Assembly: GCF_007991515.1 (NCBI RefSeq)
Contig: NZ_BJYM01000026.1
Location: 1 to 49,440 of the forward strand
Source of the DNA: Oceanobacillus sojae
Lineage (GTDB): Bacteria; Bacillota; Bacilli; Bacillales; Amphibacillaceae
Direction: 5' to 3'
Length of the DNA stretch: 49,440 bases
In this document: in pieces, positions 18,584 through 26,976 of the stretch
How the letters are laid out: each line of letters begins with the position of its first letter
Numbering within the stretch: the stretch's first letter is position 1
Made by a program: the position numbers and the translations under genes
Notes under the pieces: model-generated
Database searches by the model: none
What the model was told of the DNA's origin: nothing
What the model saw: only the letters and a program-made list of their open reading frames with translations

Positions 18584-19259
18584 TACCCCACACCACCTTT
18601 AAATATTTAGGTTCTTTAGGATTTATTTCAATTTTTTCGCGGATACGTCTTACATGGACCATGACGGTGTTTTCAACAGAATACGCAGGCTCTTTCCACA
18701 CTTTTTCATAGATTTGTTCAGATGAATAAACCATTCCAGCATTCGTCATTAGAAAATCTAAAATTTTGTATTCCGTAGGCGTTAACCTAATAGGGGTGCC
18801 ATATACGAATAATTGCTTAGATTCCTTATTTAGATTTAATCCTCCAACCACAATTTGAGAACCGTGAGTGATATTGCCGATATTCCCTAAAGTGATATAT
18901 CGTCTCAACTGGCTCTTCACCCTGGCAATCAATTCGTCTGGATTAAATGGTTTTGTTATATAATCATCTGCTCCCATAGATAGCCCCAGTATTTTATCAC
19001 TGTCCTCTGACTTTGCTGATATGATAATAATTGGTATATTTTTTTCCTCTCTAATTTTCAAAGTAGTTGAAAGACCATCCAGCTTTGGCATCATAACGTC
19101 CAGGAGTATTAATTGAATATCATGTTGAACTAAAGCATCCAATGCTTCTAAGCCATTATAAGCCTTCATAACTTTAAATCCTTCCATCGTCAGAAGCTTA
19201 TCTAGTGCATTTGCTATTTCCTTGTCATCGTCCACAACTAATATGTTTGCACCTTCCAT
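18558..19259 (-). CDS. OmpR-family response regulator
   Basis: A 233-residue regulator. The receiver domain (1-120) has DDD at 10-12, phospho-acceptor Asp in LILLDVMMPKLDG near 54 and Lys in ITKPF near 104. The C-terminal winged helix (about 135-230) has LTPTEYKILDFLMTNAGMVYSSEQIYEKVW and ends RIREKIEINPKEPKYLKVVWGIGYK. It resembles VanR-like regulators. ATG 19259 follows ATAGGAGGTACGTT. It forms an operon with the kinase that overlaps its 3' end. The target genes are not recognisable from position. Confidence 0.94.
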   Translation of the reverse strand: MEGANILVVDDDKEIANALDKLLTMEGFKVMKAYNGLEALDALVQHDIQLILLDVMMPKLDGLSTTLKIREEKNIPIIIISAKSEDSDKILGLSMGADDYITKPFNPDELIARVKSQLRRYITLGNIGNITHGSQIVVGGLNLNKESKQLFVYGTPIRLTPTEYKILDFLMTNAGMVYSSEQIYEKVWKEPAYSVENTVMVHVRRIREKIEINPKEPKYLKVVWGIGYKIEKL

Positions 19260-19349
19260 AACGTACCTCCTATAACCTATATATCCAGATTAATGATTTA
19301 ATCTTTCAATCTTATGTATATAAATCTTACAAATTTCTTAACATACTAA

Positions 19350-19601
19350 ATGAATTATACCTTGAAGCGGATCAAGCGGATAGATGGTTTCACTGATTTA
19401 ACAGCGGGTGACATTGCTGAACACTTTGAAATGTCAAAGCCGAGCGTTTTCAATCAGCTTAACCTATTAAAAAATGCCCAGTTAGTCTGGGCAGAGCGAA
19501 AGTGGCAACACATTATATACTGTTTGAATACTAAGGTATTTCAAGAACTGACTAAATGGACGCTTGATAGCCAACATTCAAAAAGAGATGACCATCATTG
19601 A
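19350..19601 (+). pseudogene. sdpR-like ArsR repressor, N-terminally damaged
   Basis: The 83-residue frame keeps the winged-helix part of SdpR-type ArsR repressors: LTAGDIAEHFEMSKPSVFNQLNLLKNAQLVWAERK, then IIYCLNTKVFQELTKWTLD. The normal first helix (about 20 residues with the DPTRR-type motif) is replaced by an unrelated NYTLKRIKRIDGF stretch. In Bacillus, SdpR represses sdpRI, which encodes immunity to the SdpC killing factor. The stop overlaps the TTG start of the sdpI remnant (TTGA), the native operon junction. With its partner also truncated, it is probably not functional. Confidence 0.75.
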
Positions 19602-19717
19602 GAAAATGGTTTGTTTCAATTGTCGCTGCTTTCATAGCGATTATCATTAGCGTCGTTGCATACGCTAGTTTACCATTACAAATGTATAAATCATTACTAA
19701 TCGTTCATGACAATTGA
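19598..19717 (+). pseudogene. sdpI-like immunity protein, 5' fragment
   Basis: Only 39 residues remain. One membrane helix (WFVSIVAAFIAIIISVVAYA) and SLPLQM match the start of SdpI-family membrane proteins, which normally have over 180 residues and several helices. The frame stops at 19717 and no later part was found before 19842. SdpI is both immunity protein and signal sensor for the SDP toxin; this copy cannot be either. The TTG start overlaps the sdpR-like stop. Confidence 0.7.
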
Positions 19718-19720
19718 TGA

Positions 19721-19789
19721 AAAGACTCCATCTAAGATGAAATAAAAACATAAATTTTTATATAACAGGAAGAGTATAATGGAGTCTTT
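19721..19789. terminator. Long-loop hairpin downstream of sdpRI relic
   Basis: AAAGACTCCAT (19721-19731) and ATGGAGTCTTT (19779-19789) form an 11-bp stem around a 47-base AT-rich loop, followed by ATTT on the plus strand. It could end transcription from the sdpRI relic or from the convergent membrane-protein gene. Confidence 0.45.
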
Positions 19790-19841
19790 ATTTCCCTCAA
19801 ACAATTGGCTTATCACACCTATTGTAAATCTATCTTACTAA

Positions 19842-20381
19842 TTAAACGCCCTTCTTTCTTGGCCAGACGAAATATGAAATAGAAATAATAAAATCAATAC
19901 CTAATACAAATGTCCATATTTGTAAAACCCGAAGCAATGCTTCTGTTCGAGAGGAGTCATTTATGAAAAAAATGACTCCTGCCAAAGTACCAGCACCAAT
20001 CAAATAAGATAAAACGTGTTTCCCCCACCCCTTTAAATAATGCTTTGAATATTCTATTCCATACAGTTTAATTGGTTTTGGACCTTCTTTTATCACGTAG
20101 TAGCGAAATCTCTCGTCAGCCCATCTAATCATACTTTTTCCAAATACAATCGAAACGCCTATATAAACTGCCGCAATCGCATGTGCAGCTGTTGCAGTGG
20201 CCCCTCGGTATAAATCGGCAGCCGTAATAATTAATAAAATTAAATCAATTATTGGTGTTAAAGCTAAGAAAAATAATCCAAGTTTATTCTTCTTGAGAAC
20301 ATATCTTGTAAATAAACCTAAGATAATTACTATCCAAAACCCTATTTCACAAGCAACGATCATCCAAGCAATAAAATTCAA
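19842..20381 (-). CDS. Integral membrane protein (YmcC-like)
   Basis: A 179-residue protein with about five predicted membrane helices: residues 4-24, 33-53, 63-80, 122-142 and 153-172. The conserved-looking middle GKSMIRWADERFRYYVIKEGPKP lies on one side of the membrane. It resembles Bacillus YmcC by my recollection of that family; function is unknown. The start is TTG 20381 with GAGGTG upstream and no nearby ATG. It is a single gene between the sdpRI relic and the DUF4097 relic. Confidence 0.7.
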   Translation of the reverse strand: MNFIAWMIVACEIGFWIVIILGLFTRYVLKKNKLGLFFLALTPIIDLILLIITAADLYRGATATAAHAIAAVYIGVSIVFGKSMIRWADERFRYYVIKEGPKPIKLYGIEYSKHYLKGWGKHVLSYLIGAGTLAGVIFFINDSSRTEALLRVLQIWTFVLGIDFIISISYFVWPRKKGV

Positions 20382-20475
20382 AAAGACACCTCAAATCTAA
20401 TCATTTATATTATGAAACTCTTTGATAATATTCGTTTCCAGCAAAATTCGTCCTTCGTCGAATGCCATTTGCGTT

Positions 20476-20727
20476 CTACCTGGCTGTGATGTTACCTGAT
20501 ATTGTTTCAACGTCAATCTCAAAACTTCCTTTACCTGCAGTGTCCTTTATTTCTTTTTCATCTTGTGATTCATCATATGAAATAGGGATATTGATCATTC
20601 CATCCCCACTTTTCGTTTCTATATCCAGGTTATTTGTTGAAAGCTGTTCTAAAGAAACATCTCCTGAATTTCCATTGATAATCAGCTTTTCTGCAAATTC
20701 ATCAAGGATTGTCACTTTCTCATTCAA
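20476..20727 (-). pseudogene. DUF4097 C-terminal fragment
   Basis: The 83-residue frame has the repetitive beta-strand pattern of DUF4097 (YvlB-like) proteins: LIINGNSGDVSLEQLSTNNLDIETKSGDG, ending FEIDVETISGNITAR. Whole family members have over 200 residues, so only the last part of the beta-solenoid remains. The first possible codon is a TTG overlapping the MerR stop. It was probably the second gene of the MerR operon and has lost its front by deletion. It has no signal peptide or ribosome binding site of its own. Confidence 0.65.
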
Positions 20728-21473
20728 AAATTGCTTTTCTTGTTTACATAAAATTCATATGCCTTCTCAAAAAAATCCAATGTTTCCGCATCGATAGGAT
20801 AAAACCCGGCGCTCTCCGATTTTTGAGGTGACTTTCTAATGTCCCATATCTTTTCTACAAATTCTTTGTTATCCCCAAATGTTTCCTGTTCTTTTTCATA
20901 CATACGTTTTATGAGTCGCTGTATTTCCGGTGCCGAAATTCCTTTTGACATATGCTTTTTTAATTGTGCTATTAAGGCAATCCATTCCAGCGTTTCAGGA
21001 TCGTCTCTATTTATATTTGGAAGATTTTGAAGTAATTTACTTTCTTCTTCATTAAATATTTGGTTTAAATACCCTTCTCTTTTATCCATATTTTGTTGAT
21101 ATAATTGGATGAGCTTCTGCACACTAAACAAATCAATATTGCCATTCAGCATTATTTCATTTATTAATCCACGTAATGTCCCTTCAATTTGTGCTAATCT
21201 CTCTTTTTCCTTTGAAACATAGCCCAATTGCTTCTTTAGACCAGTGAACCAATCATGATTCTCGTCAGCTATCATTTCACTTATTTCTTGCAGACTGAAC
21301 CCTATTGTCTTTAAAAACTGGATTTCCTGCAGTTTCTTCATTTCTTTCTCTCCATATAATCTATGGCCTCCCTCTGTTTTACCAGCGGGGTGAAGAAGAC
21401 CTATCTGATCATAATAGCGCATTGTTCTGACCGTAACCCCCGTTTGTTTTGTTACTTCTTTAATCGAAATCAA
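20724..21473 (-). CDS. MerR-family transcriptional regulator
   Basis: A 249-residue regulator. The N-terminal MerR domain (1-70) begins SIKEVTKQTGVTVRTMRYYDQIGLL and GGHRLYGEKEMKKLQEI. A long dimerisation helix and an all-helical C-terminal domain (about 120-249) resembling the TipA ligand-binding type follow. I chose the TTG at 21473, with AAGGGG ten bases upstream; the frame opening at 21518 would place the start inside the promoter. The promoter has the 19-bp spacer and central dyad typical of MerR control, so it probably regulates itself and the DUF4097 gene now lost. The effector is unknown. Confidence 0.9.
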   Translation of the reverse strand: MISIKEVTKQTGVTVRTMRYYDQIGLLHPAGKTEGGHRLYGEKEMKKLQEIQFLKTIGFSLQEISEMIADENHDWFTGLKKQLGYVSKEKERLAQIEGTLRGLINEIMLNGNIDLFSVQKLIQLYQQNMDKREGYLNQIFNEEESKLLQNLPNINRDDPETLEWIALIAQLKKHMSKGISAPEIQRLIKRMYEKEQETFGDNKEFVEKIWDIRKSPQKSESAGFYPIDAETLDFFEKAYEFYVNKKSNF

Positions 21474-21510
21474 GTATAGCCAACCCCTTGTTTTATTTTT
21501 ACTATGTTCA

Positions 21511-21541
21511 TTATACAAAATGACGTAACGTCAATTTCAAG
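21511..21541 (-). promoter_or_regulatory. MerR-type promoter with 19-bp spacer and dyad operator
   Basis: On the minus strand, -35 TTGAAA (21536-21541) and -10 TATAAT (21511-21516) are separated by 19 bases. The spacer holds a perfect dyad TGACGT-A-ACGTCA (21522-21534). The overlong spacer with a central palindrome is the hallmark of promoters twisted open by MerR proteins. Confidence 0.85.
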
Positions 21542-21711
21542 TTTTTTTACTTAATTATTTGAATAAGCAGGGTTAAATGTTTGCAATTAACAATTTTTAT
21601 TATATAAGCAGGCTTTCATTTCAATTTTATTCAACACAATTAAGATACGAAAAATTTTATAAGAGCAAATCGATGTAAGCGTCAAATCTTTTCTAAGAAA
21701 AAGGGAAACAC

Positions 21712-21749
21712 AAAAAATCCTGCTAAAATTTTATCAGCAGGACTTTTTG
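21712..21749 (-). terminator. Terminator after the APH-fold kinase gene
   Basis: The stem TCCTGCT/AGCAGGA has an 11-base loop and is followed by TTTTTTG on the minus strand. It lies about 90 bases past the kinase stop. The rest of 21550-21834 shows no gene. Confidence 0.8.
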
Positions 21750-21834
21750 TAGAAAACGATATTATTTCAAGTTGCCTATTCCTAAATAATACGCTCAATT
21801 CGTTTTACTACATTATAAAGTATTGGGAACCTCA

Positions 21835-22842
21835 TTAAATCATTAACGGAAAAACCTTACGCTTAAAGTCATTTATTTCCTCAAGTTTAAATTTAAACGC
21901 AATATTGTCTGTATCATTTAGAATACTATTTAGGAAAAAGAGACAAAAATAAGATTGCCTATATTTGGGCTGAAACTTCAGATGAAAAATAGCAAACAGG
22001 CGGGTCAGGCCTTCATCAAATTCCCCAGCAATATACCTCTTATAATAGGAATAATTATCATGGACATCTAATTCATTCCAAATAAATTTGAAGAAATCGT
22101 AGAAGAAAACATATTTATCCGCAGTCTCCCAGTCGATATACCATAGGGTCTTCTCCCCTGCCTCATCGTTTAAAAGAATATTATCAGACCACAAATCGCC
22201 ATGCAGGTCGATAAACGGCAGCTTCAGGGAAAGCAATTCCGGGGCAACTTTTTCTACTATTTTTTCAAATTGCTGAATATGAACCACATTTGAACTTGTA
22301 TCGAATAAGCTATTCAACGTTTGATAGTCAACCTTTGAATGAAGTATTAGGTAATTGAAATAACTGTGATAATCATCATATATTGTTTTTAAAATGAACG
22401 CTTCATCGTTCTCTGTTTGATTTTCAAAATGAATGAATACTTCCGTCACCATATTGTGCTTAGCATCTTGCTTGAGTAACGCAGGAATACGAAAGAAAGA
22501 TGAAAAATACGTGTAGTTTGCTATTTTTCTTTGATAGCTTTCTTGGTTGGTGCAAAAAATAAGTATTTCATCATCTGAAAAAGTTCTGATATCGCCATTA
22601 ATACAAAACCATAAAATACTTCCATTAAAATACTTACGTCCATAATCCTCCATTTCCAGTGAAGGAGGACCCTCTTCTTTTGAATTTTTAAGATTATTAA
22701 CCATAGGGTGGCTGGTTTTTGCAGTATTATAAACAGTTCTAAGATCTTTTTCAAAAGTATACTGTCCGTTTTCCAAGTAAGGACTCAGTTCTAGTATCTT
22801 GGCTTTTCTCGCCAGGACTACTTTATTATATTCTTTTGTCAT
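21835..22842 (-). CDS. APH/choline-kinase fold phosphotransferase
   Basis: A 335-residue protein. The C-terminal kinase lobe carries the catalytic loop HGDLWSDN (His214, Asp216, Asn221) and the metal-binding IDWE (Asp237), so it looks active. The N-terminal lobe is weakly conserved, with no recognised aminoglycoside-resistance signature. The family phosphorylates small molecules such as aminoglycosides, choline, methylthioribose or homoserine, or acts in spore coats (CotS-like). ATG 22842 follows AGGAGATGGCAG. The DUF2798 gene lies upstream on the same strand (47-base gap), perhaps in one operon. Substrate unknown; no evidence for drug resistance. Confidence 0.8.
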   Translation of the reverse strand: MTKEYNKVVLARKAKILELSPYLENGQYTFEKDLRTVYNTAKTSHPMVNNLKNSKEEGPPSLEMEDYGRKYFNGSILWFCINGDIRTFSDDEILIFCTNQESYQRKIANYTYFSSFFRIPALLKQDAKHNMVTEVFIHFENQTENDEAFILKTIYDDYHSYFNYLILHSKVDYQTLNSLFDTSSNVVHIQQFEKIVEKVAPELLSLKLPFIDLHGDLWSDNILLNDEAGEKTLWYIDWETADKYVFFYDFFKFIWNELDVHDNYSYYKRYIAGEFDEGLTRLFAIFHLKFQPKYRQSYFCLFFLNSILNDTDNIAFKFKLEEINDFKRKVFPLMI

Positions 22843-22889
22843 TTGTCATCTGCCATCTCCTCATCTTTTAAAAATATTTATATAAAATG

Positions 22890-23138
22890 TTATTTGTAGG
22901 ACGTTTCCTTTTCTACAAAGTTAAAAATTTTCATTAACTTCCTTATAGCTTTTGGGAAATAATACGCACATGGAACTGCACAAATAAAAGCCTGCAGCCA
23001 CATTGTCAGCCAACTCCCCAAAAACGAGCTATTGTAGCCTATATTTATGGAGACAAGAACAAATGATATTATGCATGAGATACCAAGCCCCATCAAAACA
23101 GTAAAAGTAATATGCTCATATTTTTTATTTATTTTCAA
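22890..23138 (-). CDS. DUF2798 family membrane protein
   Basis: An 82-residue protein with two predicted membrane helices (about 12-32 and 42-62) and short charged ends. The pattern TVLMGLGISCIISFVLVSIN and WLQAFICAVPCAYYFPKAIRKL matches DUF2798. Function is unknown; the family is often found beside transcription regulators of the MarR or TetR type. The start is a TTG at 23138 with AGAAGGATGG upstream. A dead MarR gene lies just upstream, which fits an old marR-DUF2798 unit. Confidence 0.75.
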   Translation of the reverse strand: MKINKKYEHITFTVLMGLGISCIISFVLVSINIGYNSSFLGSWLTMWLQAFICAVPCAYYFPKAIRKLMKIFNFVEKETSYK

Positions 23139-23191
23139 TTATAATCCATCCTTCTGTTAAAAAATAGTATTTATTCCAAACGAATATACTC

Positions 23192-23468
23192 TTATTCCAG
23201 CATATCCGTGTTTTTTATTTGGTCGGTCCATTCAGACATAAAGCGTATAATAGTAGTTAGCTCCGCTCCATCAAATTTATGAAGCAGTTCCTCATAACGC
23301 TCTATTACTTTTTGGTGAAGATGATGATGCATATAAGCTAATTCAGTCCCGGCATCTGTTAAAGAGTAGTATACAGATTTATAATCTTCTTTTTTCTTAT
23401 TGGATTGAATGAGCCCTTTTTAAATCATTTTATTCACTTGGAAAATAAGTGATTCACAACATAAAAAA
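23192..23468 (-). pseudogene. MarR-family regulator remnant
   Basis: The minus strand can be read as ...ESLIFQVNKMI-stop-KGLIQSNKKKEDYKSVYYSLTDAG and on to FMSEWTDQIKNTDMLE, ending at 23192. This is the wing and C-terminal helix of a MarR regulator. A TAA (complement of about 23421-23423) interrupts it exactly between the recognition helix and the wing, and the N-terminal part is gone. The upstream end runs into the terminator of the CynX-like gene, so the deletion removed its promoter. It is non-functional. Confidence 0.75.
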
Positions 23469-23500
23469 GCAACTGCTATGCTGATCTCATAGCAACTGCT
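23463..23500 (-). terminator. Terminator after the CynX-like transporter gene
   Basis: A 12-bp stem, with a TGCTATG/CATAGCA core and two G-U pairs in the lower part, is followed by TTTTTTATG on the minus strand. It lies about 50 bases past the transporter stop. Confidence 0.85.
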
Positions 23501-23547
23501 AATATATAGAACCCCCCCTGTACAGGCGAGGGCTTCTTACCGTTTCA

Positions 23548-24798
23548 TTAAACCTCTTCTATCCATTCCTTCGATATCTGTTTATTAGATTGATCTGATA
23601 TGGTTCCTTCCTTGCCAGATACAATACCTGCTGCTAATATGACCACAGAAATGATGATTAAGAAAATAAGCGGCATGATCCATCCATTACTTCTATCATG
23701 CAAGACACCGACAAGTACTGGACCAACCGCAGCTAAAAGATAACCAAAGGATTGTGCCATACCAGAAAGTTCGGCTGCTTCTTTCCCGTCTTTAGTCCGG
23801 ATTGTAAAGAACATCATGGAGAGACTGAAGCCGCTGCCGCCTGCAATTCCAAGCAATATTGCCCAAACAGGGACAAGTGCCATACTTCCAGACATCAAGC
23901 CGGTAAATCCAATAATGAACAATACGGCTGTTCCAACAGCTAAACCAATCTGATTGCTCATTTTTTCGGCTATAACCGGAATAACAAAAGTAGTAGGAAT
24001 AAGCGCAACCTGCATCAGGAAGACCATCCATCCTGCTCCGCCTGCGTTATAACCAACCGTTCTCAAAATGTCTGGCATCCAGGTAATCAATGTATAAAAT
24101 GCAAGAGATTGCCCTCCCATAAATAAGGTCACACTCCAGGCAATTGATGAACGCCATAAATTGGTTTTCTTGTCTTTTTCCACATTTGCTTTAGGTGATT
24201 CATCCGGATGTTTGCGAAGCTGCGGTAACCAAATGAGTAATGCGATAATTGTAATTATTCCCCAAATGTTCAATGCTCCCTGCCAGCCCATATTGCCAAC
24301 AGAAGAAATCGGGACGCTGAGACCAGAGCCCAAGGCACCGAATATATTCATAAAAACAGCATATACACCGGTCATGATTCCTATTTTTAAAGGAAAACTC
24401 ATTTTGATAATACCTGGAATTAAAACATTTCCAATTGCAATAGCCAATCCTACGAAAATGGTACCTGTAAATAGATATCCTATTCCCGCAATGGACCGTA
24501 CGATCATGCCTGTGATAAGTAATACTAACGATAAGGCAATTGTCCATTCCATCCCTATTTTATTCGCTATTCTTGGAGCAAACGGAGAAAGCAATGCAAA
24601 TGCAATCAAAGGCAACGTTGTTATCATTCCAGCTGAGGCATTGCTGATGCCAAGATCCTCACGAATAAAGGTAATCAATGCTCCAACGGAGGTAATAGGC
24701 ACTCTTAAGTTTGCTCCAACCAAAATAACGCCGATAAGCAATAACCATCTGGCTTTTGTGCTGTTTTGATCTGTTAATGTTCCTGCTTGTTTCGTCAT
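23548..24798 (-). CDS. MFS transporter, CynX/NimT type
   Basis: A 416-residue major-facilitator protein with 12 predicted membrane helices. The start LLLIGVILVGANLRVPITSVGALI is typical of the CynX (cyanate) / NimT (2-nitroimidazole) / YycB group. A long cytoplasmic loop after helix 6 (PKANVEKDKKTN) is as expected. Transported compound unknown. It starts nine bases after the FadR-type regulator stops, so the two form an operon in which the regulator likely senses the transporter's substrate or a related acid. ATG 24798; AGAGGATTAAG upstream. Confidence 0.9.
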   Translation of the reverse strand: MTKQAGTLTDQNSTKARWLLLIGVILVGANLRVPITSVGALITFIREDLGISNASAGMITTLPLIAFALLSPFAPRIANKIGMEWTIALSLVLLITGMIVRSIAGIGYLFTGTIFVGLAIAIGNVLIPGIIKMSFPLKIGIMTGVYAVFMNIFGALGSGLSVPISSVGNMGWQGALNIWGIITIIALLIWLPQLRKHPDESPKANVEKDKKTNLWRSSIAWSVTLFMGGQSLAFYTLITWMPDILRTVGYNAGGAGWMVFLMQVALIPTTFVIPVIAEKMSNQIGLAVGTAVLFIIGFTGLMSGSMALVPVWAILLGIAGGSGFSLSMMFFTIRTKDGKEAAELSGMAQSFGYLLAAVGPVLVGVLHDRSNGWIMPLIFLIIISVVILAAGIVSGKEGTISDQSNKQISKEWIEEV

Positions 24799-24807
24799 CT
24801 TAATCCT

Positions 24808-25497
24808 CTATTCTTTCAATATCTTTATGATGCTTTCTTTTAATACTTCCATATCATTCTCTACATAGGCTGCTGCAGATTCCTTGTTCTGTTTCTGTAT
24901 CGCTTTAAAAAGCTCCAGATGAATTCCCTGTTCAAATGGAAAAAGGGGTTCGATAGTCATAAAATCCTGTACAAAAGAAAATAATACCTCTGTCATATTT
25001 TCATATAAATCAATCAGCAGCTGATTATTGGAAGCTGCTACAACTGTTTTGTGAAACTGGATATCCGAAGAAATAAACTGTTCTAAATCTTTCTTTGCAG
25101 AAGCCTCTTTGCAGTTGTTAATACAGACTTCCAAATCTATTAAATCTGATTCGGTTCTGCGTTCAGCTGCCATCTGGGCCGCTTGTTTTTCCAAGGCTAA
25201 TCGTACTTCCAATGTCTCCAGCATGGTTGATTTTTTGACATGGCGTTTCAAGGCGGCATCAAGCGCACTTGTCGAACGTACGATTGTTCCGCTTCCTTGT
25301 TTTGTCTCTAATAACCCAGCATGTACTAATGCCCGTACTGCTTCTCTTAATGTATTACGGCTGACATCGAATTCTTCTATTAATTCCATTTCCGGCGGAA
25401 GCTTGTCCCCCACCTTCCAATGCTTCTGTTCAATTAATTGCTCTATCTGTTCAGCAACCTGCTCTACAAGCGATTTGCGATTGGTTTTGAGAATCAT
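24808..25497 (-). CDS. FadR-type GntR regulator
   Basis: A 229-residue regulator. The winged helix (about 5-75) contains EQIEQLIEQKHWKVGDKLPPEMELIEEFDVSRNTLREAVRAL. The all-helical FCD ligand domain (about 95-220) has an FHKTVVAASNN segment whose His would bind a metal in this family; effectors are often organic acids. I chose ATG 25497, which has TTTGGAGGCAAAG upstream; the frame opening at 25551 has no ribosome binding site. The upstream region has a half-palindromic TTGGTACATCTGACA (about 25529-25543) that could be the operator. It controls itself and the CynX-like transporter by inference. Confidence 0.88.
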   Translation of the reverse strand: MILKTNRKSLVEQVAEQIEQLIEQKHWKVGDKLPPEMELIEEFDVSRNTLREAVRALVHAGLLETKQGSGTIVRSTSALDAALKRHVKKSTMLETLEVRLALEKQAAQMAAERRTESDLIDLEVCINNCKEASAKKDLEQFISSDIQFHKTVVAASNNQLLIDLYENMTEVLFSFVQDFMTIEPLFPFEQGIHLELFKAIQKQNKESAAAYVENDMEVLKESIIKILKE

Positions 25498-25738
25498 TTC
25501 TTTGCCTCCAAAAAATTTGTAGGATGATTGGTACATCTGACATATTATCATAACGGAATATATTTGTAAATGTCCTGTTCAATAGATTAATAACGTGCTG
25601 AAGCATGCTATGCATATGACTTTTCCTTTTGACTGCTTGCCTGGTAAATTCTTTTTATATTTTTGTGATGTCGGAAGCATGACGGCCTTGGCACAGTTAT
25701 GCTACGATTATGTTATAAAACGGAATAGAGGGATTCAA

Positions 25739-26278
25739 ATGTATTATAAAACAACTTATACATCACCTGTGGGTGCAATTACACTGGCGTGTGACGGTAA
25801 TACTATCATTGGTCTATGGAATGAAGGACAGAAATATTACGGTGCTAGTATTTCCGCAGAAATGATCCTCAAAGATGATATCCCTGTATTTGAAGCAGCA
25901 AAAAAATTGCTGGATCAATATTTTATGGGGAAGAATCCTGCCATTTCCGAATTGCCGCTATCTCCTATCGGCGGAGAATTTCGACAAATCGTATGGGATA
26001 TTTTATGTGAAATACCATATGGCGAGGTAATCACCTATGGTGAAATTGCCAAAAAGGCAGCAGCTAAAATGAACAAGAAAACCATGTCAAGCCAAGCAGT
26101 AGGCGGCGCTGTTGGTCATAATCCCATCTCTATTATTATTCCTTGTCATAGAGTTGTAGGTACGAATGGCAGCTTGACAGGTTATGCCGGCGGGCTTGCC
26201 ACAAAAGTAAAATTGCTTGAATTAGAGGGTGCTGACATGTCCCAATTGTTTATTCCTCCAAAAGGTACAGCTCTTTAA
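25739..26278 (+). CDS. ogt: Methylated-DNA--protein-cysteine methyltransferase
   Basis: A 179-residue DNA repair protein that removes alkyl groups from O6-alkylguanine onto its own cysteine. The active-site motif IPCHRVVG (Cys136) is intact and is preceded by GEVITYGEIAKKA, the DNA-binding helix. The N-terminal ribonuclease-like domain begins YYKTTYTSPVGAITLACDG. I chose ATG 25739 with AGAGGG upstream; the frame opening at 25595 adds 48 residues without family support. It is transcribed divergently from the GntR regulator and ends in a strong terminator. Confidence 0.92.
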   Translation: MYYKTTYTSPVGAITLACDGNTIIGLWNEGQKYYGASISAEMILKDDIPVFEAAKKLLDQYFMGKNPAISELPLSPIGGEFRQIVWDILCEIPYGEVITYGEIAKKAAAKMNKKTMSSQAVGGAVGHNPISIIIPCHRVVGTNGSLTGYAGGLATKVKLLELEGADMSQLFIPPKGTAL

Positions 26279-26362
26279 TATTGTGTTTTAAGGGTATAGA
26301 TAAGTAATTACCATTGATGTCTATTACGTTATATGCAAAATAACTTGATTGATTAAAATAAT

Positions 26363-26406
26363 AAAAGACGTGGGACTCACACTTTTGTGTAAGCACCACG
26401 TCTTTT
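26363..26406. terminator. Terminator after ogt
   Basis: The stem AAAAGACGTGG/CCACGTCTTTT has an inner CACA/TGTG stem and a TTTT end. It is symmetric enough to work on both strands and lies 85 bases past ogt, facing the dihydrofolate-reductase-like relic. Confidence 0.8.
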
Positions 26407-26477
26407 GTTATTTACTGGGTTTGTCCCAGCCTCTTATTGAGCTATTATTCCTTAACCGTCTTTATATGACAAGGTTA

Positions 26478-26779
26478 TCTTACCGTCTGATAAACAAGAC
26501 CTCAGGCTTCAGAATCAAAGGACTTGTTTTCTATCAGCTTAAGATTGACCTTCTCCTGGATGCCATCGAATAACGGCAATCCGCTGCCAATCAGGACGGG
26601 GGAAACCGTAATTTTATACTCATCTATTAAATTAAGCTGCATAAGGTGGTGTGCAAACCTGGGACTTCCGAGGATGACCATATCTTCTCCTGGTTGCTGT
26701 TTGAGGTTGTTGATTTCTTCCTCAATATTTTCTTTCACCAGTCTGGAATTGTTCCATTGTATTCTGTAAGACTGCCCGG
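26478..26779 (-). pseudogene. RibD-C/dihydrofolate-reductase-like relic
   Basis: The frame reads WNNSRLVKENIEEEINNLKQQPGEDMVILGSPRFAHHLMQLNLIDEYKITVSPVLIGSGLPLF, which fits the C-terminal half of small YyaP/YwjB-like dihydrofolate-reductase-fold proteins. A TGA follows SFDSEA (end 26502), and readable sequence GLVYQTV continues past it to a TAA near 26480, so the end is interrupted. The N-terminal NADPH-binding half is missing and an in-frame TAG closes the upstream side near 26785. It cannot be a working enzyme. Confidence 0.7.
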
Positions 26780-26813
26780 CAGCCTAACAATAATCACTGG
26801 TTACGCATACTAC

Positions 26814-26853
26814 TTCACCATGTAACCTACATTCTGTATGATTACATGGTGAA
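26814..26853. repeat. 12-bp inverted repeat
   Basis: TTCACCATGTAA (26814-26825) pairs perfectly with TTACATGGTGAA (26842-26853) across a 16-base loop that itself has ACA/TGT. There is no T-run, so it is not a standard terminator. It lies between the reductase relic and the TPR-Arr gene; its role is unknown. Confidence 0.6.
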
Positions 26854-26976
26854 ATATATACACCTGGAAATATAAAGGCACGCTAAGTAATTACAAAGTA
26901 GAGTGCCTTCATTTTATGTGTAAGACCGCAGACAAACTTGCAATAGGAACTACTCCAGTCATTAGGAATACATTCT

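Noticed and set aside
18371..18610. Plus-strand frames inside the histidine kinase gene
   Set aside because: They are shadows of the kinase reading frame without start signals.
21835..22842. Aminoglycoside resistance gene
   Set aside because: The kinase motifs are present, but the N-lobe is unlike known resistance enzymes, so only the fold is claimed.
23469..23500. Tandem GCAACTGCTA repeats as a possible repeat array
   Set aside because: The two copies are explained as the two arms of a terminator with G-U pairs; there are no further units.
24161..24769. 202-residue plus-strand frame inside the CynX-like gene
   Set aside because: It is antisense to a well-supported transporter gene and hydrophobic only by mirror effect.
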